NCBI GenBank assembly: GCA_036821905.1 | Contig: DAISIR010000010.1 | Coordinates: forward strand, 1-64,000 | DNA length: 64,000 bases | Source: Brooklawnia sp937867175 | Lineage (GTDB): Bacteria; Actinomycetota; Actinomycetes; Propionibacteriales; Propionibacteriaceae | Direction: 5' to 3' | Shown: positions 8,991 to 17,428 of the stretch, one piece after another | Numbering within the stretch: position 1 is the stretch's first letter | How the letters are laid out: each line of letters begins with the position of its first letter | The notes under the pieces: generated by a model | The model's database searches: none | Seen by the model: only the letters and a program-made list of their open reading frames with translations | Told to the model about the DNA's origin: nothing | Program-made: the position numbers and the translations under genes

Positions 8991-10181
8991 ATGGACGCGG
9001 ACCTGGTGGTGGTTGGAGCTGGACTGTTCGGTCTCACCGTCGCTGAACGGGTCGCCAACGATCTGGGACGCAAGGTGGTGATCCTTGAGCGGCGCAACCA
9101 CATCGGTGGCAATGCCTGGTCGGAGGTCGAACCCACGACGGGCATTGAGGTGCACCGCTACGGCGCTCACCTCTTCCACACCTCGAACAAGCGCGTGTGG
9201 GATTACGTGAACCAGTTCACCAGCTTCACCGGCTACCAGCATCACGTCTACACCACGCACAACGGTGTCGTGTACCCGATGCCGGTCAATCTCGGCACCA
9301 TCAACCAGTTCTTCCAGGCGGCCTATCGTCCCGACGAGGCGCGCGCCCTCATCAAGGAGCAGTCGCAGGAGCTGGGCGACAAAGAGCCCGCCAACTTCGT
9401 CGAGAAGGGTGTCCAGCTCGTCGGGCGTCCGCTGTACGAGGCGTTCTTCATGAACTACACCGCCAAGCAGTGGCAGACGGCCCCAGAGAACCTGCCGGCG
9501 TCCATCGTCAGCCGGCTGCCGGTGCGCTACACCTACAACAACCGTTACTTCAACGACACCTACGAGGGTCTGCCCACCGATGGCTACGGCGCCTGGCTGA
9601 CCCGGATGGTCGACAACCCACTGATCACCGTGTACACCGACACCGACTTCTTCGACGACTCGCACGAGTATTCGAAGTCGAAGGTGGTCGGCAAGATACC
9701 AGTCGTCTACACCGGACCGGTGGACCGCTACTTCGACTACTCCGAGGGCGACCTCACCTGGCGCACCATCGATCTCACTGAAGAGGTGCTGCTCGATTGC
9801 GGTGACTTCCAGGGCACTTCGGTGATGAACTACGCCGACCTGGACACACCCTTCACCCGCATCCACGAGTTCCGGCACTTCCACCCCGAACGCGACTACC
9901 CGAACGACCGCACCGTCATTCACCGTGAGTACAGTCGTTTCGCCGACCGTGATGACGAGCCGTACTACCCGATCAACACCGACGACGACCGAGCCAGATT
10001 GGCCCGCTATCGTCAGGCGGCCGCCGCCGAACCGGCGGTCATCTTCGGTGGCCGGCTGGGCACCTACAAGTACCTGGACATGCACATGGCCATCGCATCC
10101 GCGCTGGTGACCTACGACAACGTGCTGAAGCCGCACTTCAGCGACGGCGAGCCTGTCAAGAGCGGAGGCGTGGAAGCGTGA
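8991..10181 (+). CDS. glf: UDP-galactopyranose mutase
   Basis: Flavoenzyme converting UDP-galactopyranose to UDP-galactofuranose, the donor for galactan. The 396-residue protein opens with the FAD-binding motif VVVGAGLFGL and a second-strand ERRNHIGGNAW. It has the substrate-loop strings HRYGAHLFHTSN, PLYEAFFMNYTAKQW and VYTGPVDRYFDY, and ends with FGGRLGTYKYLDMH, all hallmarks of bacterial Glf. The ATG at 8991 follows GAGGGAG; longer Arg-rich extensions were rejected. The stop overlaps the next gene's GTG (GTGA), which couples it to the galactofuranosyltransferase exactly as in the mycobacterial glf-glfT2 pair. Confidence 0.97.
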   Translation: MDADLVVVGAGLFGLTVAERVANDLGRKVVILERRNHIGGNAWSEVEPTTGIEVHRYGAHLFHTSNKRVWDYVNQFTSFTGYQHHVYTTHNGVVYPMPVNLGTINQFFQAAYRPDEARALIKEQSQELGDKEPANFVEKGVQLVGRPLYEAFFMNYTAKQWQTAPENLPASIVSRLPVRYTYNNRYFNDTYEGLPTDGYGAWLTRMVDNPLITVYTDTDFFDDSHEYSKSKVVGKIPVVYTGPVDRYFDYSEGDLTWRTIDLTEEVLLDCGDFQGTSVMNYADLDTPFTRIHEFRHFHPERDYPNDRTVIHREYSRFADRDDEPYYPINTDDDRARLARYRQAAAAEPAVIFGGRLGTYKYLDMHMAIASALVTYDNVLKPHFSDGEPVKSGGVEA

Positions 10182-12181
10182 GCACCGAAACAGCCGACCC
10201 CCAGACCTGGACGCTGGCGGCGCGGATCGTCTTTCCCCCCTCAGGCGAGGAGGACACGCTACCCCTGTATGTCGACTTCGGCCGCGCGACTCCCATCGAG
10301 GAGAAGCCCAACGGCAACCAGCCGCAGGTGCAGGTCGAGTTGACCGATTCCAGCAGCGGTGACCATCGAAGCGACCTGATCTCCGAGGACGGCACGATGG
10401 AGCTGCCCGCCGGATTGCGCGTCTCGCTGGCCACCGTCTTCAACGGCTTCCCGGCGAGCTACTGGCGGCAGTGGACGGTCGCAACGAAAACCAGGCTGCG
10501 GTTGACCATCGAGGGCAAAGCCAACGTGATGGTCTACAAGTCCAACGCCAAGGGACGTGCCCTGCGGGTCGACAGCAAACGCACGAAGGCCGCTGGCGGT
10601 GAGATCAGCTTCACGCTGCCGCTCGACACGTTCACCGACGGTGGCTGGTACTGGTGTGATCTGGTCGCTGGCGAAGAAGGCGCGCGTCTGGTTTCCGGCA
10701 GCTGGGAGGTCAATGCCGAGCCGGTGCGTCCGGCGACGCTGACGATCGGCATCACCACGTTCAACCGGCCAGACTATTGCGCCCGCACGTTGATGACGTT
10801 GGCCACCGCGAGCAACCTCAGCGAGACGCTCAAGCGGGTCTACGTCGTCGACCAGGGCAACCAAAATGTGCGCGACGACGAACTCTACCCAGAGGCGGCA
10901 GAGCTGCTCGGCGACCGGTTGAAGATGATCTACCAGGCCAACATGGGCGGCTCTGGTGGTTTCTCCCGCGGCATGTATGAAGCCGTCAAGGCCGATGAGG
11001 CGGAGTTCCATCTGCTGCTCGATGATGACGTCACCGTTGAACCGGAGAGCATCGAACGGCTGGCCATCTTCGCCAGCATGTGCCGGCGGCGCACGATCGT
11101 GGGTGGCCAGATGTTCGACCTCAACGCGAAGTCGATTGCGCATTCGTTCGGTGAGGGCATCAACAAGTGGCGCTGGCTGTGGGGCGCGGTCGAGGGTACC
11201 TCGAACCGTGTCGACCTGAGTGCGGCGAATCTGCGGCGTCGCTCCGTCCTGCATCGACGTCTTGACGTCGACTACAACGGCTGGTGGATGGAACTCATCC
11301 CGGTCTCGGTGATCCGCGAGATCGGGCTGTCACTGCCGATCTTCATCAAGTGGGACGACCTTGAGTACGGTCTGCGTGCCCAGACCATCGGGGTAGACAC
11401 GGTCACCCTGCCGGGGGCGGGTCTGTGGCACATCTCCTGGGGAGACAAGGACGATTCCCGCGACTGGCAGGCCTACTTCCACGAGCGCAACCGCATCCTG
11501 ACCGCGCTGCTGCACTCGCCCTACGAGCGCGGTGGCAGGCTGCCCTACGAGTTGAGCACGCTGGACGTCAAGCACGCGGTCTCGGCTGAGTACTACGCGC
11601 AGACGATCCGCCTGATGGCCGTCGAGGACATCCTGGCTGGGCCGGATCACCTGCACGAATCCATCACTAGCAGAATGCCGAAGCTGCGCGCGCTGACCAA
11701 GGAATTCACCGACGCCCAGTACAAGGCCGATCCTGAAGCCTTCCCGTCGGTTTCGCGGCTGAGCAAGCCGAAGTTCAAGACCTCGCCCAAGGCGCCGAAC
11801 ATGGTGACCTTGGTGCCGTGGACGCTGAAGACGGTGGTCAGGCAGTTGCTGCCACCCAGCGACAACTCGAAGGACCGGCCGGAGGCCTCGGTCAGCCACG
11901 CGAACAGCAAGTACTTCGTACTGAGCCAGTACGATTCGGCGCTGGTCACCAAGGCAGACGGCTCTGGGGCCGCCTGGTATCGGCGTGACCCGAAGCAGTT
12001 GCGCAGCCTGTTGGCACGCAGCGCGGCTGCCCGTACCGCGCTGACCATGAACTGGGACAAGCTTCGCAAGCAGTATCGTGAGGCGCTGACCGATGTGGTC
12101 TCGCTGGATGCCTGGGAGAAGACTTTCGGCATCTCTTCGGAGCAGCCGGCCCAGGCCGAGCAGGTGCACGCCGAAAGGTAA
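10178..12181 (+). CDS. glfT2: GlfT2-like galactofuranosyltransferase
   Basis: Likely polymerising transferase that adds Galf residues to lipid-linked galactan at the inner membrane face. At 667 residues it is close to mycobacterial GlfT2 (637). An N-terminal beta-sandwich region (about 1-185) precedes the GT-A domain. The metal motif DDD is at 282-284, WDDLEYG (catalytic-base region) at 392-398 and a metal-binding His at 418; spacing matches the DDD/WDD/His layout of GlfT2. A helical C-terminal part (about 450-667) follows. Translation starts at a GTG overlapping the glf stop. The acceptor and linkage pattern cannot be read from sequence, so equivalence to mycobacterial galactan polymerase is inference. 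Confidence 0.9.
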   Translation: MSTETADPQTWTLAARIVFPPSGEEDTLPLYVDFGRATPIEEKPNGNQPQVQVELTDSSSGDHRSDLISEDGTMELPAGLRVSLATVFNGFPASYWRQWTVATKTRLRLTIEGKANVMVYKSNAKGRALRVDSKRTKAAGGEISFTLPLDTFTDGGWYWCDLVAGEEGARLVSGSWEVNAEPVRPATLTIGITTFNRPDYCARTLMTLATASNLSETLKRVYVVDQGNQNVRDDELYPEAAELLGDRLKMIYQANMGGSGGFSRGMYEAVKADEAEFHLLLDDDVTVEPESIERLAIFASMCRRRTIVGGQMFDLNAKSIAHSFGEGINKWRWLWGAVEGTSNRVDLSAANLRRRSVLHRRLDVDYNGWWMELIPVSVIREIGLSLPIFIKWDDLEYGLRAQTIGVDTVTLPGAGLWHISWGDKDDSRDWQAYFHERNRILTALLHSPYERGGRLPYELSTLDVKHAVSAEYYAQTIRLMAVEDILAGPDHLHESITSRMPKLRALTKEFTDAQYKADPEAFPSVSRLSKPKFKTSPKAPNMVTLVPWTLKTVVRQLLPPSDNSKDRPEASVSHANSKYFVLSQYDSALVTKADGSGAAWYRRDPKQLRSLLARSAAARTALTMNWDKLRKQYREALTDVVSLDAWEKTFGISSEQPAQAEQVHAER

Positions 12182-12186
12182 CTTGG

Positions 12187-13080
12187 GTGGCGACGAACGA
12201 CGTCGAACTGGCTGATCAGCCGCTACGCCACCCGGGCCACAGCGCCGGGCTGCTTGAGCTGTTCAAGTGGCGGTTCCTGCTCAACCTGCTGGTGAAGAAG
12301 GAACTGCGCGTCCGCTATCGCGGCTCGGTGCTCGGCATGATCTGGAGCTATGTCAAGCCGGCCGTCCAGCTGCTGGTCTACTACATCGCGATGGGTCAGT
12401 TCCTGGGCTTGGGACGCTCGATCCCCGGCTACGTGATCTACCTGTTCAGCGGCATGGTGATGATCAACTTCTTCAACGAGATCCTCTCCAACACCACCAG
12501 GTCGATCATCTTCAACGCCCCGCTGGTGGGCAAGATCTACCTGCCACGTGAGTTGTTCCCGGTGAGCAGCGTCTGGGTCGCGTTCGTGCATGTGGTGCCG
12601 CAGATCGTCGTCCTCATCGTCGGCGCCCTGCTGATGGGTTGGCGTCCGGGCATCATGAACATCCTGGGCGGGGTGGCTGCGCTGCTGGTGATCGGGATGT
12701 TCGCGCTCGGCATCGGGTTGGCGTTCGCCGCCTTCGACGTCTACTTCCGTGATGCCGAGAATCTCGTCGACCTGCTCATGATGGTGGCCATCTGGGTCTC
12801 GCCGGTCTTCTACCAGTGGCACATGGTGGCCGATGTGGTCCCGCAGTGGTTGTTCACCCTCTACCAGATGAACCCGTTGGCGATGGGGGTGGAACTGTCC
12901 CACTACGCCTTCTGGATGCCGGTGGAGGGCGTCATTCCCGCTGGTCAGGGCCCCGCAGACCTGCTGCCCGACAACATCGCCACGGTTTGGGTGTTCGGCC
13001 TGTTGGTGGCGGTGCTGTCGTTGGTGCTCGGACAGGTGATCTTCCATCGCCTCGAGGGCAAGTTCGCGCAGGAGCTGTGA
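12187..13080 (+). CDS. wzm: Polysaccharide ABC exporter, permease (Wzm-like)
   Basis: Membrane subunit of a type-2 ABC exporter that moves undecaprenyl/decaprenyl-linked glycan across the inner membrane. The 297-residue protein has a cytoplasmic N-terminus with the conserved LLVKKELRVRYRGSVLGMIW, then six membrane segments, with WVSPVFYQWHMV late in the chain. This is the ABC2 permease pattern of TagG/RfbA/Wzm. The GTG start lies 5 bp after the galactosyltransferase stop with AAAGG upstream, and the stop codon overlaps the Wzt start (TGATG). Homologues in mycobacteria sit beside glfT1 and export the galactan precursor. Confidence 0.9.
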   Translation: MATNDVELADQPLRHPGHSAGLLELFKWRFLLNLLVKKELRVRYRGSVLGMIWSYVKPAVQLLVYYIAMGQFLGLGRSIPGYVIYLFSGMVMINFFNEILSNTTRSIIFNAPLVGKIYLPRELFPVSSVWVAFVHVVPQIVVLIVGALLMGWRPGIMNILGGVAALLVIGMFALGIGLAFAAFDVYFRDAENLVDLLMMVAIWVSPVFYQWHMVADVVPQWLFTLYQMNPLAMGVELSHYAFWMPVEGVIPAGQGPADLLPDNIATVWVFGLLVAVLSLVLGQVIFHRLEGKFAQEL

Positions 13081-13835
13081 TGACCGCTTCCCCTGATGGT
13101 CTGGTGATGGCCGAACTGACCAACGTGGTGAAGGAGTTCGACCTTCGCCACACCCGCTCCATCAAGGAGTACATCGTCTGGTGGGCGACCGGACGACGCG
13201 GCCAGCTGAGCGACAACTTCAACGCCCTCGACGACGTCTCGTTCACGATCACCCAGGGCGAGTCGGTCGCGCTGCTTGGCTTCAACGGCTCCGGAAAGTC
13301 GACCACTCTCAAACTGGTCAGCGGTGTGATGCTCCCGGATAGCGGCAGTGTCCGTGTCCGCGGCAGGATCGCCGGGTTGATCGAGGTGGGCGCCGGCATG
13401 CATCCTGACCTCACCGGTCGTGAGAACGTCTACCTGAACGGGGCCATCCTCGGCCTGAGCGAGCAGCAGGTGGACGAGCGTTTCGATTCCATCGTCGCCT
13501 TCAGCGGCATCGAGAAGTTCATCGACACCGAGGTCAAGTTCTACTCCTCCGGCATGTACATGCGGCTGGCGTTCGCGGTCGCCGTGCACACCGACCCCGA
13601 CCTGTTCCTGGTGGACGAGGTGCTGGCGGTCGGCGACGAGCCCTTCCAGCGCAAGTGCATCGCCAAGATGAAGGAATTGCGCGCTGCCGGTCAGACGCTG
13701 ATGGTCGTCAGCCACGATCTGGAACTGATCAAGGACATCTGCGAACGCGGCATCGTACTGGAGCATGGCCGGGTGGTGCACGACGCACCGATCGTTGAAG
13801 CCGTGGATTTCCTGCGTTCGTCGATGAGCGACTAG
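13080..13835 (+). CDS. wzt: Polysaccharide ABC exporter, ATPase (Wzt-like)
   Basis: ATP-binding subunit pairing with the preceding permease. The protein has 251 residues. It shows Walker A GFNGSGKST, signature YSSGMYMRLAFA, Walker B DLFLVDEVLAVGD and switch VVSHD, and the Wzt/TagH-type opening with IKEYIVWWATG. It is short: it lacks the C-terminal carbohydrate-binding domain used by O-antigen exporters that recognise a terminal cap, so recognition of the glycan should lie elsewhere. I start it at the ATG overlapping the permease stop; a much longer frame runs upstream only because of base composition. Its last four bases overlap the convergent glycosyltransferase gene. Confidence 0.93.
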   Translation: MTASPDGLVMAELTNVVKEFDLRHTRSIKEYIVWWATGRRGQLSDNFNALDDVSFTITQGESVALLGFNGSGKSTTLKLVSGVMLPDSGSVRVRGRIAGLIEVGAGMHPDLTGRENVYLNGAILGLSEQQVDERFDSIVAFSGIEKFIDTEVKFYSSGMYMRLAFAVAVHTDPDLFLVDEVLAVGDEPFQRKCIAKMKELRAAGQTLMVVSHDLELIKDICERGIVLEHGRVVHDAPIVEAVDFLRSSMSD

Positions 13836-15706
13836 TCGAGGCGGGTCGCCGGGTCGAGTCGGCGCATTGTCAGGGCTTCCCGCAATGCCCGGAGCGCGTT
13901 CGCGGCCTCCTTACGGCCACCGCGCAGCGGCGACAGCGCGACGACCGCCGCAGTGATGGCGAACGGCTTGAGCCGCACCGCCACGTTGGTGCCATAGCGG
14001 AAGTGCACCACGAACAGGTTGCGGTACATGTAAAAGCCCTTCCAACCCGCCAGGTCGTCACCTTGGACGAAGTCGAAGTGGCGGCGCATCAGGGCGTCCC
14101 GCACTGCGAAGGCCTTGAAACCGGCCCGGCGGGCCCGGATCACGTAGTCGCAGTCGTCGTAGAAGATGAAGTAGCTCGGGTCGGGGTAGCCGATCTGGTC
14201 GACGACCTTGCGGTGCACCATGAAGCCCTCGAAGGCGGCGTTCTCGATCTCTACCCGCGCTGGCATGGCGGCCCGGTCGGGGTAGACGCTGTCGACCGTG
14301 GCCGTCTTCGGCCTGATCTGCAGCGGGTTGGTCAGGTCGAACCGGATCGCGGCCTTCTCGACCAGCCGCCCGTGGCGGTCCTCCCGGACGCAGGCGAGCG
14401 CCGGCCCGCCATCGGCGAGCAGCGCCTGCAACGCCCACGGGGCCGGACGTACGTCGTCGTCCATCAGCCAGATCCGGTCGTAGCCGGCCAGGTAGGCGGC
14501 CTTCAGGCCGCGGTGGAAGCCGCCGGCGCCGCCGAGATTCTCGCCGGTGTGGTCCACGACCAGCGGCAGGCCGGCGTGCGCGTCCAACACCGCAGCCGTC
14601 TCAGGGTCGGAGGCGTTGTCGACGACGTAGATCGCGTCGACGGCCCTGGTCTGGGCGGCCAGCGAATCAAGTAGCCGGTCAAGCAACTCGGGACGCTTGT
14701 AGGTGACCACCACGACGGCGACGGTTTCGTCCTGGGGGGCGGCGCGGCGTGGCGATTCAGTCGGCTGGCCGGCGGGCGCCTTGGGCAGGAAGCGTCGGTG
14801 CCCGGAGAAGTCGCCCCGCAGCCCAGCGGTGATCGCCTGCGCCGAGAGCAGCAGACGCTTGGGGTTGGGGCGAACGAAGCTGTAGAACCAAGCCGTCTTC
14901 GCCCAGAACGCGGCGGCGTGCAGCGGGCCCCGGTGGGCCAACAGGTTGACAGTGTTGTTGCGGGCCATGCAGTAGTGCTTCAGGTCACTCGGCGAGTGGT
15001 TGTAGGTCGTCCGGCCGAAGAGCATCGGCGTGCCGAGGTCGTCGGTCGCCGGGTGATGGAAGTGCGCGTCCACCACCGTCGCCACCCGTGCCCCGGCGTC
15101 CCGGGCTCGCCACAGGTATTCGACGTCGTCACCCCAGATGAAGAACTCGGCGCGGACGGTGCCGATCCGGTCGACCAGTTCGCGGGTCACCAAGACGCCG
15201 TTGAACGGGATGACCACATCGGGCACGATGCCGGCGACGCTGACCGCCTCAAGTTCGGCCAGGGTACGGGTGACGGTCGCGGTGCCAGGCAGCCGGATCG
15301 GGAAGCAGAGCTCATCGGGACGCTGCTCGGTGAGCACCGCCGGACCCCAGAAGTCGAACTCGCCCCGGTGTCGCAGCAAGATGTCGAGACAGTCGGGTGT
15401 TGGCAGGCCGTCGTCGTCCATCAGCCAGGCCAAGTTGGCGCCCAAGTCGTGTGACCACTGCAGGCCGGTCTGGAAGCCGCCGGCGCCGCCCAAGTTCGTG
15501 GGCAGCGTTCGGCACAATACGCGCGGTTCTTCCTTAGTCAGCTCTGCCAACCACTCGCCGGTGCCGTCGCTGGACGCGTTGTCGACGACCAGGATGGCGT
15601 CCACCGCCTCCAGCGTGCGTAGTCGCGAAACCAGGCGCTGCAGCAGCGCCAGCCGGTTGAAGGTAACGACCACCGCCGCCACATCGAGGCCATGTCCGCT
15701 GCTCAT
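13832..15706 (-). CDS. Two-domain family 2 glycosyltransferase, GlfT1-like
   Basis: A 624-residue protein made of two related GT-A domains. Domain 1 (about 8-290) has VVVTFNRLALLQRLV, VVDNASSDGTG, NLGGAGGF, the metal motif DDD at 97-99, and WGDDVEY at 191-197. Domain 2 (about 328-600) repeats all of these: VVVTYKRPELLDRLL, VVDNASD, NLGGAGGFHRG, DDD at 416-418 and FYDDCDY at 515-521, with a His after each. NLGGAGG plus DDD and an acidic pair resemble mycobacterial GlfT1, which is a single-domain enzyme of about 300 residues. A linker with a Pro/Gln/Arg-rich stretch (about 308-327) joins the halves. It is encoded opposite to wzt and overlaps it by four bases. It may add the first Galf residues to the lipid acceptor; rhamnosyl transfer is the alternative. 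Confidence 0.85.
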   Translation of the reverse strand: MSSGHGLDVAAVVVTFNRLALLQRLVSRLRTLEAVDAILVVDNASSDGTGEWLAELTKEEPRVLCRTLPTNLGGAGGFQTGLQWSHDLGANLAWLMDDDGLPTPDCLDILLRHRGEFDFWGPAVLTEQRPDELCFPIRLPGTATVTRTLAELEAVSVAGIVPDVVIPFNGVLVTRELVDRIGTVRAEFFIWGDDVEYLWRARDAGARVATVVDAHFHHPATDDLGTPMLFGRTTYNHSPSDLKHYCMARNNTVNLLAHRGPLHAAAFWAKTAWFYSFVRPNPKRLLLSAQAITAGLRGDFSGHRRFLPKAPAGQPTESPRRAAPQDETVAVVVVTYKRPELLDRLLDSLAAQTRAVDAIYVVDNASDPETAAVLDAHAGLPLVVDHTGENLGGAGGFHRGLKAAYLAGYDRIWLMDDDVRPAPWALQALLADGGPALACVREDRHGRLVEKAAIRFDLTNPLQIRPKTATVDSVYPDRAAMPARVEIENAAFEGFMVHRKVVDQIGYPDPSYFIFYDDCDYVIRARRAGFKAFAVRDALMRRHFDFVQGDDLAGWKGFYMYRNLFVVHFRYGTNVAVRLKPFAITAAVVALSPLRGGRKEAANALRALREALTMRRLDPATRLD

Positions 15707-15715
15707 CTGCCGAGC

Positions 15716-16582
15716 CTACCGCCTGGTATCGGGATCGGGCGTTGGGGACTCGGTTGCCGGCGTGGGTGGTGTGGCGTCCGCTGGGGTTTGGGTGCTGCCG
15801 CCTGACTCGGTGCCGGGCTTGTCGGGCTGGGCTGCCTCCCGACTGCGGCGGGTGGACTTCTCCAGGGCTGCCCGGTGTGCCATCTCGGCCTGGGTGGGCA
15901 TGCCGTAGGCGTGTGCGGTCGAGTCGTGCAGTTCGATCACCTTGCGTCGCAGCCGTTCGTTGAACTGGTGGGCGATCTCGCCCGGACGAGGACGCATCGG
16001 CAAGCCGAAGACGATGTGCACCGGCGGTCGTCCGGGGCGCCAGCGGGGCTCCTTGGCGGGCCAGGCAGCGAAGGCGCCGACGATCGCGCTGGGCACCACC
16101 TGGCAGTTGAACGAGATCGCCAGCGCAGCGACGCCGGGGGTGAAGGGGCCCATGCCGCCGGTACGTGACCTGGTGCCCTCCGGAAAGAGGAAGATCGGCA
16201 CCCCTTCGCTGAGCAACTGCTTGGCCATTCCGCGGTGGCTTCGGGTGCCCGCCCGATTCACCGGGAAGCCGTTCATGAACAGCTGGATCAACGCGGCGTT
16301 CTGCCACTTGGTGAAGAAGGTATCGGCGGCCGCCCCGGTGGCCAAGTTCTTGCTCAGCCGCCTCGGCAAGGCCGACATGATCAGTGGCCCGTCGAAGTGG
16401 GAGGAGTGGTTGGCGATGACTATGAACGGCTCTTCGACGCCCTCAAGGTTCTGTTCGCCGTGCACGTGCACCGTCAGCTGGCTCCACACCACCGGTTTCA
16501 GCAGCAGTTGTTGCGCGCCGGTGGTGGCGATCGTGTTCAGTGGCGACGTGAAACGCTTGCGGTTGCCCCCCAGTTCGGCCAT
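15716..16582 (-). CDS. plsC: 1-acyl-glycerol-3-phosphate acyltransferase (PlsC family)
   Basis: Membrane-associated acyltransferase that would turn lysophosphatidic acid into phosphatidic acid. The 288-residue protein has the catalytic HX4D motif as NHSSHFDGP and the phosphate-binding FPEGTRSRTG, in the correct order and spacing. The C-terminal tail is low-complexity Thr/Pro/Ser-rich. The ATG lies one base into the stop codon of the upstream SDR gene (TGATG), so the two are coupled. The substrate could instead be another lysolipid; the family is broad. Confidence 0.85.
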   Translation of the reverse strand: MAELGGNRKRFTSPLNTIATTGAQQLLLKPVVWSQLTVHVHGEQNLEGVEEPFIVIANHSSHFDGPLIMSALPRRLSKNLATGAAADTFFTKWQNAALIQLFMNGFPVNRAGTRSHRGMAKQLLSEGVPIFLFPEGTRSRTGGMGPFTPGVAALAISFNCQVVPSAIVGAFAAWPAKEPRWRPGRPPVHIVFGLPMRPRPGEIAHQFNERLRRKVIELHDSTAHAYGMPTQAEMAHRAALEKSTRRSREAAQPDKPGTESGGSTQTPADATPPTPATESPTPDPDTRR

Positions 16583-17355
16583 CAGATCTTGCTCCTCGAC
16601 TTGCTGATCTCGCGGGACACATGGCGTGCCAAGCCATCCGGCAGGTGCTGCAGCCCCCAGACCGCGAACCGCCAACGGCGCGACGGAATCGCCACAACTC
16701 TACCTTTGGCTGCCGCGTCCAGTGCGGTGCTCGCGACGTCTTCCGCCGCCACCCAAACCCAGGCCGGCAACTTGGGACGCGCGACGCCCGCCCGTTCGTG
16801 CAAGTCGGTCTTGACCCAACTTGGGCAGACAACGGTGGCTTGCACGCCCGTGCCGGCCAGCTCCAGCGCCAAAGCCTGGGTGAAGCTGAGTACCCAGCGC
16901 TTGACGGCCGAGTAGTTGCCCTCGTAGATCCAAGCTGACACGGAGGACACGTTGATGATGGCACCCCGACCGCGGGCCTTCATGGCCCGTCCCGCGGCGC
17001 CGGACAGGACCAAGACCGCGGTGCACATGACGGCCATCCCTTCATCTTGGCTGGCGACGTCGGGGTCGAGCAGGCAGGCGTACAGGCCGAAGCCGGCGTT
17101 GTTGACCAGCAGCTCGACCGGCCGGCGCTGGTCGAGCAATCTCGCGATGACCGGCTCCAGGTCGGCGCGTACCGCGAGATCGGCACGCTGGATTTCGACC
17201 CGGCAACCGAAACGGTTGGTCAGATCGGTCGCCGCACGGGCCAGCCGATCCGGATCCCGCGCCACCAGGACGAGATCGTAGCCCCGGCCGGCGAGCTCGG
17301 ACGCGAAGGCGTACCCGATGCCGGAGGTGCCCCCCGTGACCAGTGCAGTCGCCAT
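16582..17355 (-). CDS. Short-chain dehydrogenase/reductase
   Basis: NAD(P)-dependent oxidoreductase of 257 residues. It has the Rossmann motif TGGTSGIG near the N-terminus, LLVNNAGFG in the middle, a catalytic Ser in VSSVSAW and the YxxxK pair in YSAVK. The VCPSWVKTDLHE segment places it among classical SDRs. The start ATG has no ribosome-binding site but lies 7 nt after a TAAGTT box on the same strand, suggesting a leaderless transcript. The gene is coupled to plsC, pointing to lipid metabolism. The substrate is unknown. Confidence 0.85.
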   Translation of the reverse strand: MATALVTGGTSGIGYAFASELAGRGYDLVLVARDPDRLARAATDLTNRFGCRVEIQRADLAVRADLEPVIARLLDQRRPVELLVNNAGFGLYACLLDPDVASQDEGMAVMCTAVLVLSGAAGRAMKARGRGAIINVSSVSAWIYEGNYSAVKRWVLSFTQALALELAGTGVQATVVCPSWVKTDLHERAGVARPKLPAWVWVAAEDVASTALDAAAKGRVVAIPSRRWRFAVWGLQHLPDGLARHVSREISKSRSKI

Positions 17356-17428
17356 GTGAACCAACTTACTGGTCGGCGCCCGCCATCTGCGGCACCGACC
17401 TTCGACGAGACGGGCTCTGGTCTAGCGG

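Noticed and set aside
7784..9145. 453-residue frame opposite the DUF6541 and glf genes
   Set aside because: Shadow frame; no start site and no recognisable motif.
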